Source: CAZUZS01 sp964624795
GTDB taxonomy: Bacteria; Calditrichota; Calditrichia; RBG-13-44-9
Direction of reading: 5' to 3'
Assembly (NCBI GenBank): GCA_964624795.1
Contig: CAZUZS010000079.1
Location: forward strand, 1-19,619
Length of the DNA: 19,619 nt
Positions 5,912-14,700 of this stretch are shown here, in pieces; positions within the stretch are counted from its first letter, which is position 1, and each line of letters begins with the position of its first letter. The translations under genes and the position numbers were made by a program. Below the pieces are notes generated by a model, which worked only from the letters and a program-made list of their open reading frames with translations, had not been told where the DNA came from and made no database searches.

Positions 5912-8900
5912 TTGTTGGATCCGGGGCAATATCTGAAATTACTTAGAACGGTTGCCAGAAGAGTACTTCTGAAAAATATCAAAGACTGGACAGATGCCGC
6001 CGAAGGCGAGCTTCACAAACTTATCGCAATTGTCGAATCACTTGGCAATGACTTGCACCGCCTTCCCCCGGAAAACCGGTCGTTACCCGAAATTCGGGGC
6101 TACCTGGAAAACAGGCTGCGGGAAATTCTCGACCTGGCGGCCTCGCTAAAGAATATGCCGGACCGCATTACAAACCAGGATATTTGGCAGGTCTGGCGGG
6201 ATGGATTTCAGGATGCACTGCAACGTATACCCGATAAAACCGCGATTCTCCAGAAGGATGAATTCTGGCAGCCTGTTACGCGAGACAATTTTCTCATCCG
6301 ATTGTGGAAACAGGGGAATCGGTTCACCACTGGCGTCCACCGCCGGATTCACGCCGGCCGTGCCCGGATAAATTCGCTCCTGAAAAAGCCGGCGCCTCCC
6401 CTGCCGGGGAAACACCGACGGTTCCGGTTTCACCTTTTTTTGAAGGAATACCTGGAGATTCCCTTTGCCGGACATATCACAAATGAATGGCTGCGACTCC
6501 TCGATGTGACTTCCGACCAGTTCTACGATTTTCATCGGAGTGTCGAGAAGCTCAAAAATGAAATCCTGTTTCCGGATGAAGAATCCACCGCCTGCGCCCC
6601 CCTGGCCCCGGAAGAACTCCGCGAAAAAATCAGGCAAATTGAGGAGAGCATTCGAACCATCACGGCACGGGGAAGCGGCTTCGATCAATTCATAAATGAT
6701 GCAAAAAAGCGTTTCAAGGAGTACTGGGCGGATCTTTTCGCGGTGGTTTTGGCAGAATTCCGCTACGCCGGAACCGCCGCGCATCCTGCGTCCAGATTCA
6801 ATGAGAAACAGATCGATGCCGGCTGGGGCAAGACCAGGCTGGAATTTCAGCAGGGCAAGAAAGCGTGGGAGACATATTTTGAGGGGGAAACGGGAGAATT
6901 TCAGAAGGACCTGGAATTGTCCATTCTGCAACTGCAGGCCATGCAAATTTGTGTGACCACGCTTGCTGCTACCCGAAACAAAATAACCGACCAGATACTC
7001 TCAACTTTCAGCGATGCCCATGCTACAATTACAGATTCAATGGAAAGATTCAGCAAGGTTGAATCGGAGAAAAAATCCAAATTGCGGAGTGCAATTCTTT
7101 CCCAAAACCGGTCGCTGCTCCGCACCTTGCGGAAGGAAAAACTTCCGCAAATGATGGATGCCGTTTTCCACGCCGATCCGGAGAAGGATTTTGAAGATTA
7201 CATCAGCTCTATTCGCACCGCCGTGGAAAAGCTATCCGGCAATCACATTATTTTCCGGTTGCGGGACTCCGAAGCCATCGTCCCAAAATCGGCAATGGAT
7301 GATGTGCCGCTCAAAGAGTTGGTGCTGGAGGATGTCTTCGCGCAATTGGTAGACCGGCACCAGGAAATGACCTCTGAAATCGCGGAGCGGATGGAAAAGC
7401 TGGGAAGGAATATTTCGGAGATCGACCAGATCGTCGAATTCAATCTGGAAGCGGCTCTCAACCTGTTGCAGGAGGGGGAAGAGATCGAGATTTCCGACCA
7501 AGCGCAGCAGGTGGTTATAGACGGTTTGGAGCGCACCCACAAGCAGATCGACAACCTGGTTGAGCAGGGTAACGCCATCGTAGAAATCACCCGCGAGCGA
7601 TTGCAGACAAATACCATGCATTTCGAGCGCCAGATTGAAGACCTGGGAGACAGCGAAAAGATATTAAAATTGAAGCTGCGCCTGGCGCGGGCCAAGACAA
7701 AAGAAGAGATGATGTCGTACCGGTCGCGCGCCCTTCAATTCATCAAAAGAGTGCTTCCGGTCCTTTTGGTAAAAATTAAAGGCTTTTTCCAGGGTTTTCT
7801 GCAAAAATACAGCCGCTTTCGAAAGGTCACCGGTCTGGCGTCCGGGGCTGCCACCATTGAGGACGAGCTGTCTGACTTCATCGTCCGGACCCGTTCCAGG
7901 ATTGAGACGCTGCCGTATGTTTACCAGCGGCTTTTTCGTCTTGAGCCGCTGGAAGACGAGCGTTTTTTTGCCGGCCGCGATTCCGAACTTAAAGCCCTGG
8001 AAAAGGCCTTTGCGACCTGGGAAGAAAACCAGCAGGCCCTGACCATTCTGGTTGGTGAAAAGGGAAGCGGCAAAACTACGCTCCTGAATTTTGCCGAAAG
8101 TAATTTTCATCGTCACCATCAAGTGAAGAAAATCGTTCTGAATGAAACGCAATTCCACGAACAACAAATCTTTGAGCATATCAAAGACGCCTTTGATTTC
8201 GAGAATGCCGGGAACCTGGAAGGACTGGAGGAAGCTATTATGTCCGGGGAGGAACGAAGAATTGTGATCGTTGAAAATCTCCAGAACCTGTTTATTCGCA
8301 CCGTAAACGGCTTCGATGCACTGGAGCGTTTTCTGCTTTTTATCTCCCGTACCTCTATTCATGTGTGCTGGATCATCACCTGCACGCTGTACAGCTGGCA
8401 ATATCTCAACAAAGTGCTCAATCTCTCCCGCTATTTTAAGTTTATCATAGAACTGGGCGCTATTCCCGAAAATGAGATCGAAAAAATCATCCTGAAAAGG
8501 CACCGGGTTAGCGGCTTCGACCTGGAATTCAGCGTGCCGGAAGAGGTGGCCGGAAATCGAAAGTATAAAAAATTAAGTACCTTCGAGGAAAAGCAGGCAT
8601 ATTTACAAAACTTGTTTTTCGAAGAGTTGAATGATGTTTCCAGCGGCAATATATCGGTGGCTATGCTATTCTGGCTGAGGGCGATTACCGGTGTCTCCAA
8701 GGAGAAGCTCACTGTTTCGCCACTAATCAATTTCGATTATTCGTTTCTCCACCTGCTGCCGGCGGAGGAGCTGTTTACCCTGGCAGCCCTGCTGCAGCAC
8801 GAGGTTCTGACAACCGGCCATCACGCCCTGATCTTTCGGCAGGACATCAAAAAGAGCTACCTTCTTTTGAACCGGATGCGGAACATCGGTATTTTAAATG

Positions 8901-8983
8901 AAGGCAGCACCGGCTTTTTGATCCACCCGTTTTTGTACCGGCCGGTGGTGCGAACATTAAAATCTAAATATATTTTGCACTGA
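5912..8983 (+). CDS. Large coiled-coil P-loop ATPase upstream of MscS
   Basis: This is a 1023-residue protein. The start is TTG at 5912 (or TTG 5915) with AGGGAG at 5899-5904 upstream. Residues 1 to about 640 are mostly helical and charged, with long coiled-coil stretches (for example about 215-270 and 470-590), and no domain that I recognise. A more hydrophobic amphipathic stretch at about 608-632 could touch the membrane. Residues about 665-880 form an AAA_16/STAND-like or ExeA-like ATPase: FFAGRDSELKALEKAF precedes the Walker A GEKGSGKTT (715-723), and the Walker B position reads IVIVEN (784-789) followed by LQNL. The tail, about 935-1023, resembles a winged helix (LLLNRMRNIGILNEGSTGF). 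No signal peptide is seen, so it is cytoplasmic. It ends 15 nt before an MscS channel gene with a good ribosome site, so the two are almost certainly co-transcribed. The function is unknown; gating or sensing the channel is inference. Confidence 0.85.
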   Translation: MLDPGQYLKLLRTVARRVLLKNIKDWTDAAEGELHKLIAIVESLGNDLHRLPPENRSLPEIRGYLENRLREILDLAASLKNMPDRITNQDIWQVWRDGFQDALQRIPDKTAILQKDEFWQPVTRDNFLIRLWKQGNRFTTGVHRRIHAGRARINSLLKKPAPPLPGKHRRFRFHLFLKEYLEIPFAGHITNEWLRLLDVTSDQFYDFHRSVEKLKNEILFPDEESTACAPLAPEELREKIRQIEESIRTITARGSGFDQFINDAKKRFKEYWADLFAVVLAEFRYAGTAAHPASRFNEKQIDAGWGKTRLEFQQGKKAWETYFEGETGEFQKDLELSILQLQAMQICVTTLAATRNKITDQILSTFSDAHATITDSMERFSKVESEKKSKLRSAILSQNRSLLRTLRKEKLPQMMDAVFHADPEKDFEDYISSIRTAVEKLSGNHIIFRLRDSEAIVPKSAMDDVPLKELVLEDVFAQLVDRHQEMTSEIAERMEKLGRNISEIDQIVEFNLEAALNLLQEGEEIEISDQAQQVVIDGLERTHKQIDNLVEQGNAIVEITRERLQTNTMHFERQIEDLGDSEKILKLKLRLARAKTKEEMMSYRSRALQFIKRVLPVLLVKIKGFFQGFLQKYSRFRKVTGLASGAATIEDELSDFIVRTRSRIETLPYVYQRLFRLEPLEDERFFAGRDSELKALEKAFATWEENQQALTILVGEKGSGKTTLLNFAESNFHRHHQVKKIVLNETQFHEQQIFEHIKDAFDFENAGNLEGLEEAIMSGEERRIVIVENLQNLFIRTVNGFDALERFLLFISRTSIHVCWIITCTLYSWQYLNKVLNLSRYFKFIIELGAIPENEIEKIILKRHRVSGFDLEFSVPEEVAGNRKYKKLSTFEEKQAYLQNLFFEELNDVSSGNISVAMLFWLRAITGVSKEKLTVSPLINFDYSFLHLLPAEELFTLAALLQHEVLTTGHHALIFRQDIKKSYLLLNRMRNIGILNEGSTGFLIHPFLYRPVVRTLKSKYILH

Positions 8984-8998
8984 GCGGAGTTTACCGAG

Positions 8999-9964
8999 AT
9001 GAATACAAAAAATCTGCGCTGGCTGTTTTTTGCACTCTGTCTTCTGGTCTTGGTCAATGCGGAAATCGGGTGGGCCGATGCGCAAACAGGAAAAACCGGG
9101 ACAGCCTCCCTCAGCCAGGACTCCGGCAAGTCGCAAAGCCCAATTGCGGAGGCGATCAGCAAAACCGCACCCCCAATAAAATGGTCGGTTTCCTTCGGCA
9201 AGATTTTCTGGGCGCTGGTCATTTTCTTCATATCTCTCATCATAATGAAAAACCTGACCCGCCTGCTGGAAACCATCGCCGAGCGGTGGACAAACCTGCG
9301 TCTGACAATCAAGGGACTGATCCCTATTCTTCGCATATTTGGCTGGACGGTGGTGATTTACATTATCATCGCCGGGGTGTTCGCACCGCCCATCGAAACC
9401 CTGATTGCGGTTACCGCCTCAGCCGGCATCGCAGTGGGATTCGCATCGCAGGACATCCTCAAAAATATCTTTGGCGGTATCATGATCATATTTGACAGAC
9501 CCTTCCAGGTCGGTGACAAGATCCAGTTGGGGAATCACTACGGAGAAGTAAAAAGTATCGGTTTGCGGACAGTTCGCATCGTAACCCCGGACGATTCGCT
9601 GGTTTCCATTCCCAACAGTGAGATCGTCAACCAGTCTGTTTCCAACGCAAATTCCGGGGCTTCAAATTGCCAGGTAGTGGCGGAATTCTACCTGCCTGCC
9701 CACATCGACCTGGAACGGACCAAATTCATCGCCTATCGCGCAGCAGCAGTTTCCCGTTATGTTTATTTGAATAAGCCGATTGCCGTCATATTCAAAAATG
9801 AAATAAATGAAGGACGATCATTGTTAAAAATGCGCCTGAAGGCTTACGTTCTGGATATTCGCTACGAATTTCCGTTCATGAGCGAAATGACCGAGACCGT
9901 GATCGCGGAGCTCCTGCAGCAAAAATTGCTGACCCCGGAAAGCTTCGCTGCGCTTCCCCGATAG
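8999..9964 (+). CDS. MscS-family mechanosensitive channel (first copy)
   Basis: This is a 321-residue protein whose ATG at 8999 follows GCGGAG (8984-8989). Residues 8-27 form a signal-peptide-like helix, followed by a polar linker. Transmembrane helices lie at about 65-85 and 107-128. The pore-lining helix and channel signature follow at about 135-175 (SAGIAVGFASQDILKNIFGG, then IFDRPFQVGDKI). A beta domain follows (VRIVTPDDSLVSIPNSEIVNQ, 192-211) and then a shortened C-terminal alpha/beta domain. MscS channels release solutes on hypo-osmotic shock; smaller family members often do other, regulated jobs. Its 15-nt distance from the coiled-coil ATPase argues for a functional partnership. The channel family is certain, the gating signal unknown. 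Confidence 0.93.
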   Translation: MNTKNLRWLFFALCLLVLVNAEIGWADAQTGKTGTASLSQDSGKSQSPIAEAISKTAPPIKWSVSFGKIFWALVIFFISLIIMKNLTRLLETIAERWTNLRLTIKGLIPILRIFGWTVVIYIIIAGVFAPPIETLIAVTASAGIAVGFASQDILKNIFGGIMIIFDRPFQVGDKIQLGNHYGEVKSIGLRTVRIVTPDDSLVSIPNSEIVNQSVSNANSGASNCQVVAEFYLPAHIDLERTKFIAYRAAAVSRYVYLNKPIAVIFKNEINEGRSLLKMRLKAYVLDIRYEFPFMSEMTETVIAELLQQKLLTPESFAALPR

Positions 9965-10178
9965 ACCCGGAGGTAAACCGCCAGTCGGTCCGGAATGCTT
10001 TAGTATCACGAGAGGGGCCAAAATCCCCGACTAAACCTTTCAGTAAGTTTACAGTAAAACCTTTCCGGTAGCATGCAGCAAACCGCTTATTGGGAGCGAG
10101 GTTCACAGATTAAGCACCATTGTACCGGAGGGCATGCCAACAATACACTCGAAGTAGCAAAAAAACAGGGAGCCGGCC
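9965..10178. other. Spacer between the two MscS genes
   Basis: No gene is seen in these 214 bases. TTTAGT (9999-10004) and ACTAAA (10030-10035) enclose GGGG (10014-10017) and CCCC (10025-10028), a weak nested hairpin with no U-run. The second channel gene may be read from the same transcript or from its own promoter; the sequence does not decide. Confidence 0.4.
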
Positions 10179-11069
10179 ATGAAAATCTCAGATATTCTTT
10201 TGATAATAGATAAGGTGCTGCATTACAAACTGTTCGATCTGAACAAGACCCCGGTGACATTGTCCTCCCTGGTAATGTTCCTGATTGTATTGGCGCTATT
10301 CTACATCGCGTCCAAACTTCTGAACCGTTTGCTGGTTTCCAAAATCCTTCCGCATCTGAATATTGAGCGCGGAATGCAGTATACGCTCCAAAGAATAAAC
10401 CATTATATTATTATGATCATCGGAGCAATAGTTGCCTTTCAGTTTGTGGGAATTAACCTTAGCGGACTGGCAGTTATTTTCGGCCTGTTGTCGGTCGGCA
10501 TCGGTTTTGGTCTGCAAAATGTAACCTCCAATTTCGTGGCAGGAATTATTCTCCTTTTTGAGCGTCCAATCAAGATTGGCGACCGTGTGACCATTGGAGA
10601 TACGCAGGGGGATGTAACGGCGATTAACATGCGGGCGACTACCGTCCGTTCCCTGAACAATATTTCGATTATCGTTCCCAATTCACAATTCATCTCATCA
10701 CAAGTAATAAACTGGTCGCATGGCGATCCCACCATCCGGTTGGATGTGCCGGTAGGCGTTTCCTATGAATCCGACCTCGATACGGTGCTCAGAAGCCTGC
10801 ACGAAGTTGCCAGGGAGAATGAAAATGTGTTGGACAAGCCGGAACCGGATGTCATCTTCCTGAACTTTGGCGATTCCGCCTGGAATATGGAATTACGTGT
10901 GTGGTTAAAAGATCCTTACCATTATTACCAGATGCTTTCCGAGATTAACTGCGCAATTGTGAGAAAATTCCGGGAGAACAATGTTGAAGTTCCCTTCCCG
11001 CAAAGAGATCTGCATTTGCGGAGCGCCGAGCCGCTGCCAATTCAGAAACAACCTGATAATGGACAATAG
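10179..11069 (+). CDS. MscS-family mechanosensitive channel (second copy)
   Basis: This is a 296-residue protein with its ATG at 10179 behind CAGGGAG (10166-10172). Transmembrane helices lie at about 28-47 and 73-92, and the pore helix with the family signature at about 95-137 (VGIGFGLQNVTSNFVAGI, then LFERPIKIGDRV). The beta domain has SIIVPNSQFISSQVINWS (163-180). The C-terminal domain ends in VEVPFPQRDLHLRS, the usual end of compact MscS proteins. It has no cleavable signal and differs clearly from the channel upstream, so it is not a recent tandem duplicate. Together the two could form channels with different conductance or gating, or mixed assemblies; the sequence cannot tell. Confidence 0.94.
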   Translation: MKISDILLIIDKVLHYKLFDLNKTPVTLSSLVMFLIVLALFYIASKLLNRLLVSKILPHLNIERGMQYTLQRINHYIIMIIGAIVAFQFVGINLSGLAVIFGLLSVGIGFGLQNVTSNFVAGIILLFERPIKIGDRVTIGDTQGDVTAINMRATTVRSLNNISIIVPNSQFISSQVINWSHGDPTIRLDVPVGVSYESDLDTVLRSLHEVARENENVLDKPEPDVIFLNFGDSAWNMELRVWLKDPYHYYQMLSEINCAIVRKFRENNVEVPFPQRDLHLRSAEPLPIQKQPDNGQ

Positions 11070-11167
11070 GCCCGGCGCACTAGGGTCAGATTATCTTGCT
11101 GTTATCAGCGGGCGACCCAATAAAAGGGATTTTTCCACTGCCTTTCAAATAATATCGTGAGTCGGGC

Positions 11168-11296
11168 ATGGTGCTCCGAATTATTGTTCTCGGAGCATTT
11201 GTGCTGCTTTTTCTCATCATATTCACGGAAACAAGGACACAGGACATCTACCACATAGTCAGCCGCCTTTGCCGGCAGTGCAAGAAAGTATCTTAA
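11168..11296 (+). CDS. Putative 42-residue single-span membrane protein with CxxC tail
   Basis: An ATG at 11168 opens 42 codons ending in TAA at 11294-11296. Residues 5-19 are strongly hydrophobic (IIVLGAFVLLFLIIF), then a polar segment follows, and the tail has CRQC at 35-38 followed by KK. A single membrane span with a cysteine pair near the basic C-terminus is a recognisable small-protein layout, though it could arise by chance. No good Shine-Dalgarno precedes the ATG (CGTGAGTCGGGC). It lies 98 nt after the second MscS gene on the same strand. Confidence 0.3.
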   Translation: MVLRIIVLGAFVLLFLIIFTETRTQDIYHIVSRLCRQCKKVS

Positions 11297-11570
11297 AATA
11301 AAATAATTTTGCTTAACAATCCCTCCCAGCCTCCGATATTATTAACGATAGCGTTGCTGGATCCATGCGTTGGGCATGTGATTTTGAATCTGTCTTTGAG
11401 CCCTGGTATGACGAAATCAGGAAATAAATAAAGGGAATGCGAATAAAAGCCGTCCAATCGCCCTGGCTCCGGTGAGATTTGACGCAAAACGGAAGTTGGC
11501 AAACGCATTTTTAATGAGGAAAGCACAGAAGAATAAAGCGTTGCAGATGCAGGAGAAAAAAAATATTCTA

Positions 11571-11599
11571 TTGCAATTTATTGATTAAGTTTATAACAT
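11571..11599 (+). promoter_or_regulatory. Candidate promoter (distal) for the protease gene
   Basis: TTGCAA (11571-11576), a 17-nt spacer and TAACAT (11594-11599) resemble a sigma-70-type promoter, 4 of 6 matches in each box. It lies in an AT-rich stretch about 130 nt before the start codon. Consensus matching alone is weak evidence, and AT-rich spacers often give such hits. Confidence 0.25.
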
Positions 11600-11655
11600 T
11601 TCCGTGGCTGCTAACGATCTTCTGGGCTTATGCCATTTACATAAATCTACCCAAT

Positions 11656-11684
11656 TTGCTACAATTAGTTTTTTAACATAGATT
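11656..11684 (+). promoter_or_regulatory. Candidate promoter (proximal) for the protease gene
   Basis: TTGCTA (11656-11661), a 17-nt spacer and TAGATT (11679-11684) give 4 of 6 matches in each box, and would produce a leader of about 40 nt before the AGGAGGA site and ATG at 11730. This is the better placed of two candidates. Confidence 0.3.
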
Positions 11685-11729
11685 GGACACTAAGGCAAAA
11701 ATTAGTTTTTCTTAAATTCAGGAGGATTT

Positions 11730-14700
11730 ATGAGAAGTATCGTAATGGTTTTAGCAATTCTTTTCTTGAGTTTCAGCCTGCACGCAACCGCCATAACATA
11801 CAACGATAGTTGGGGCGATGCGGGACTCAAATTGGATCGGCAAAATGCAGCAGGTGTTGAGGTAAACTTTTCCATCCAGGAATTCAACCTCGATAATCGC
11901 CAGATAAACGGCGAGACAATGCAGGGGATACAGCTCCCCGGCGTTTTTCTTCCCAATGATGAAGGCGCTCCGGACCTGCCCGGGACGGGAAGATACATAG
12001 CAATTCCGCAGGGCGCTACGCCAACAGTGAGAATTATTGCATCGCGAACCGAGAAATTTTCTAATATTGACCTGGCTCCCGCACCAAGAATTCCGCTAAC
12101 GACCGAAAATGGTCCACTGGATTATCATAAGAACAACGCCATCTATTCACAGGATGCCTTCTATCCCGCAGAGCCGGTGAAGATTTCTCAAATTTCCAAA
12201 ATAAGAGGCGTGGATGCAGTGATTTTGGGCATTACTCCCTTCCAGTACAACCCGGTTACCAAAGAACTCATCGTTTACCGCGACCTGAGGGTGGAAGTAT
12301 CATTCGACGGCGGAAACGGTCATTTTGGTGAAGACCGGTTGCGCAGCCGCTGGTGGGATCCTTTGTTGGAAGATATGTTGTTGAATTATGAATCACTTCC
12401 AAAGATGGATTATAACAGATCTTTCCAGGGACCCGCGGAAGACACCGGTTGCGAATACCTCATCATTTGCCCCACCAATCCGGAATTCCGGCAATGGGCC
12501 GACTCCCTCAAGGTTTTCCGGACTTTGCAGGGAATTAAAACCCAGGTCGTCACGCTTGACGTAATCGGCGGCAATAATCCCACAACTATCGAGAACTATA
12601 TCAACGATGCCTACAATACCTGGCAGATTCCGCCTGCAGCCATTCTCCTGTTTGGTGACTACGGCACGGACCCGACCAATAGTGTTATTGCGCCGATTTA
12701 TAATTCTTACTGCGCGTCGGATAATATTTATGCGGACGTGGATGCCGACCAAATGCCGGATATCATCGCCGCCAGAATGACAGCCAGAAATGCAACCGAA
12801 TTGCAAACGATGGTCACCAAAGCCATTCATTACGAAAAGAATCCGCCGACAGATCCGAATTTTTATGCGCATCCGATGACCTGCCTGGGCTACCAGACCG
12901 AACGGTGGTTCCAGATATGCACCGAATCCGTTGCCGGTTTTTGGGAGCAGGCCCATGGCAAAACGGTAAACAGGATTAATGCGGTTTACAATGGCTCACC
13001 ACAAACTGGGCCTTGGTCAACCGCGACCAACACCAGCACAGTGACCGATTATTTCGGACCGAACGGTCTCGGGTATATTCCTGCCTCTCCCGGCCAGATA
13101 AGCTGTTCATGGACTGGCACCGGGAATAACGTTGTGACTGGGATTAACAATGGGGCTTTTATGTTGCTGCATCGCGATCACGGGGCAGAAACATTGTGGG
13201 GAGAGCCTGATTTTTCGAATAGTCATGTCAGCCAATTAACCAACACTGATCTTTGCTTTGTTTGGTCGGTAAACTGCCTTACTGGAAAATACAATTATTC
13301 CGGTGAATGCATGGTTGAGAAACTCCACCGTCACACCTATAATGGTGAAAACTCCGGAGCGTTAGGCGTAATTGGCGATGCCGAGGTTTCTTACTCATTT
13401 GTAAATGATACATACGTGTGGGGCGCCTTCGATAATATGTGGCCCGATTTTATGCCTGGTTATGGCACGACCCCGGCCTCGAGAGACGTAATGCCCGGCT
13501 TTGCCAATGCCGCCGGAAAATATTTTCTGCAGCAATCGTCATGGCCTTATAACACCAGCAATAAAGAAGTAACGTATAATCTTTTCCACGATCATGCGGA
13601 TGCGTTTCTTACCGTATATTCCGAGATCCCCCAGCCTTTAACCGTTAATCATCCCGGAGTGTTATTGAGCGGACAGAACACTTTTTCGATTACTGCCGAT
13701 CAGGATGCTTTCATTGCTTTGACAGTAGATGGAGAAATCATCGGAACTGGTACTGGTACCGGCGCAACGACTCAAATTTCCATTCCGCCTCAATTACCGG
13801 GCTCTTTCGTGGAAATTACGGTTACCAAACAAAATTATTACCGCTATTCAGCCTCAGTGCCTGTTACTGCAGCCAGCGGTCCGTATCTCTTCTGTATTAG
13901 CCCAATTACCCTTGATAATACCTGTAACGGGAATGGGATTCCGGAATCCGGCGAGACAGTTGAATTAAAATTGAACCTGACCAACCTCGGCGTGCAAGAG
14001 GCGAATAATATCACCGGAACAATTTCCAGTGCGGATACATGCCTCAACATTCTGAACGGGACGACCTCTATTGCTTATATTGACACCTCCGACACCGTGC
14101 TTGCCGGTTCCTTCTCGGTCGAGATTAGCCCCAACACACCGCATATGCACAAATGTTCCATCGACCTCCAGCTTCAGGCAGACAGTGCAGGAGTTCCGAA
14201 TGGATACACATTCAACCAGATAATTCAGATTGAAGTGCGTGAAGGTGCGAAAATCAACCTGGCTCAGAATCATCTGAGCTTCTCCAATACATTCCTCACC
14301 TTTACCTCTACGCTGCCGCTTACTATTGAGAACAACGGCCCTGATACCTTGCGCATCACGGATATCGTCTCCGATATTCCGCAATTCACGCCGGAGGTTA
14401 CTGCGTTAGATGTGGCACCGGGAGCACAAGAAGTGCTGAATGTCGGCTTCACTCCAGACAGCACCATGACCTATAACGGAACGCTCACCATATTTAATAC
14501 CGATCCGGTGAACTACGAGCAGACATTCACAACTGACGGCATCGGAATCTTTGCGCCTGATATTTCCTGTGCACAAGATACAATTATTCAGGAGATGACT
14601 CCATCCGATAGCCAAACTGTTCAGATCTCACTCGAAAACCTTGGTCTGGGCGACCTGATTTTCAATGCACAGATTGCAGGATTCGACCCCACTACCCAGT

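Larger units (their letters stand above)
11070..11729. other. 660-nt spacer: one mini-ORF, AT-rich promoter zone
   Basis: No gene of normal length is supported on either strand. A 42-residue membrane mini-ORF (11168-11296) is annotated separately. Bases 11300-11540 show nothing I recognise. From about 11555 to 11720 the sequence turns AT-rich and holds the candidate promoters of the protease gene. GACCC AATAAAA GGGATTTTT near 11114-11135 is at most a weak terminator after the second channel gene. Confidence 0.5.

Noticed and set aside
8999..11069. The two MscS genes as a recent tandem duplication
   Set aside because: Their signature regions differ widely (GIAVGFASQDILKNIFGG versus VGIGFGLQNVTSNFVAGI), only the first has a signal-like N-terminus, and their C-terminal domains differ, so they are old paralogues or independent acquisitions.
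11293..11526. 77-residue minus-strand ORF in the long spacer
   Set aside because: No ribosome site, family pattern or coding-like composition is seen, and its frame could be chance in a 660-nt spacer.
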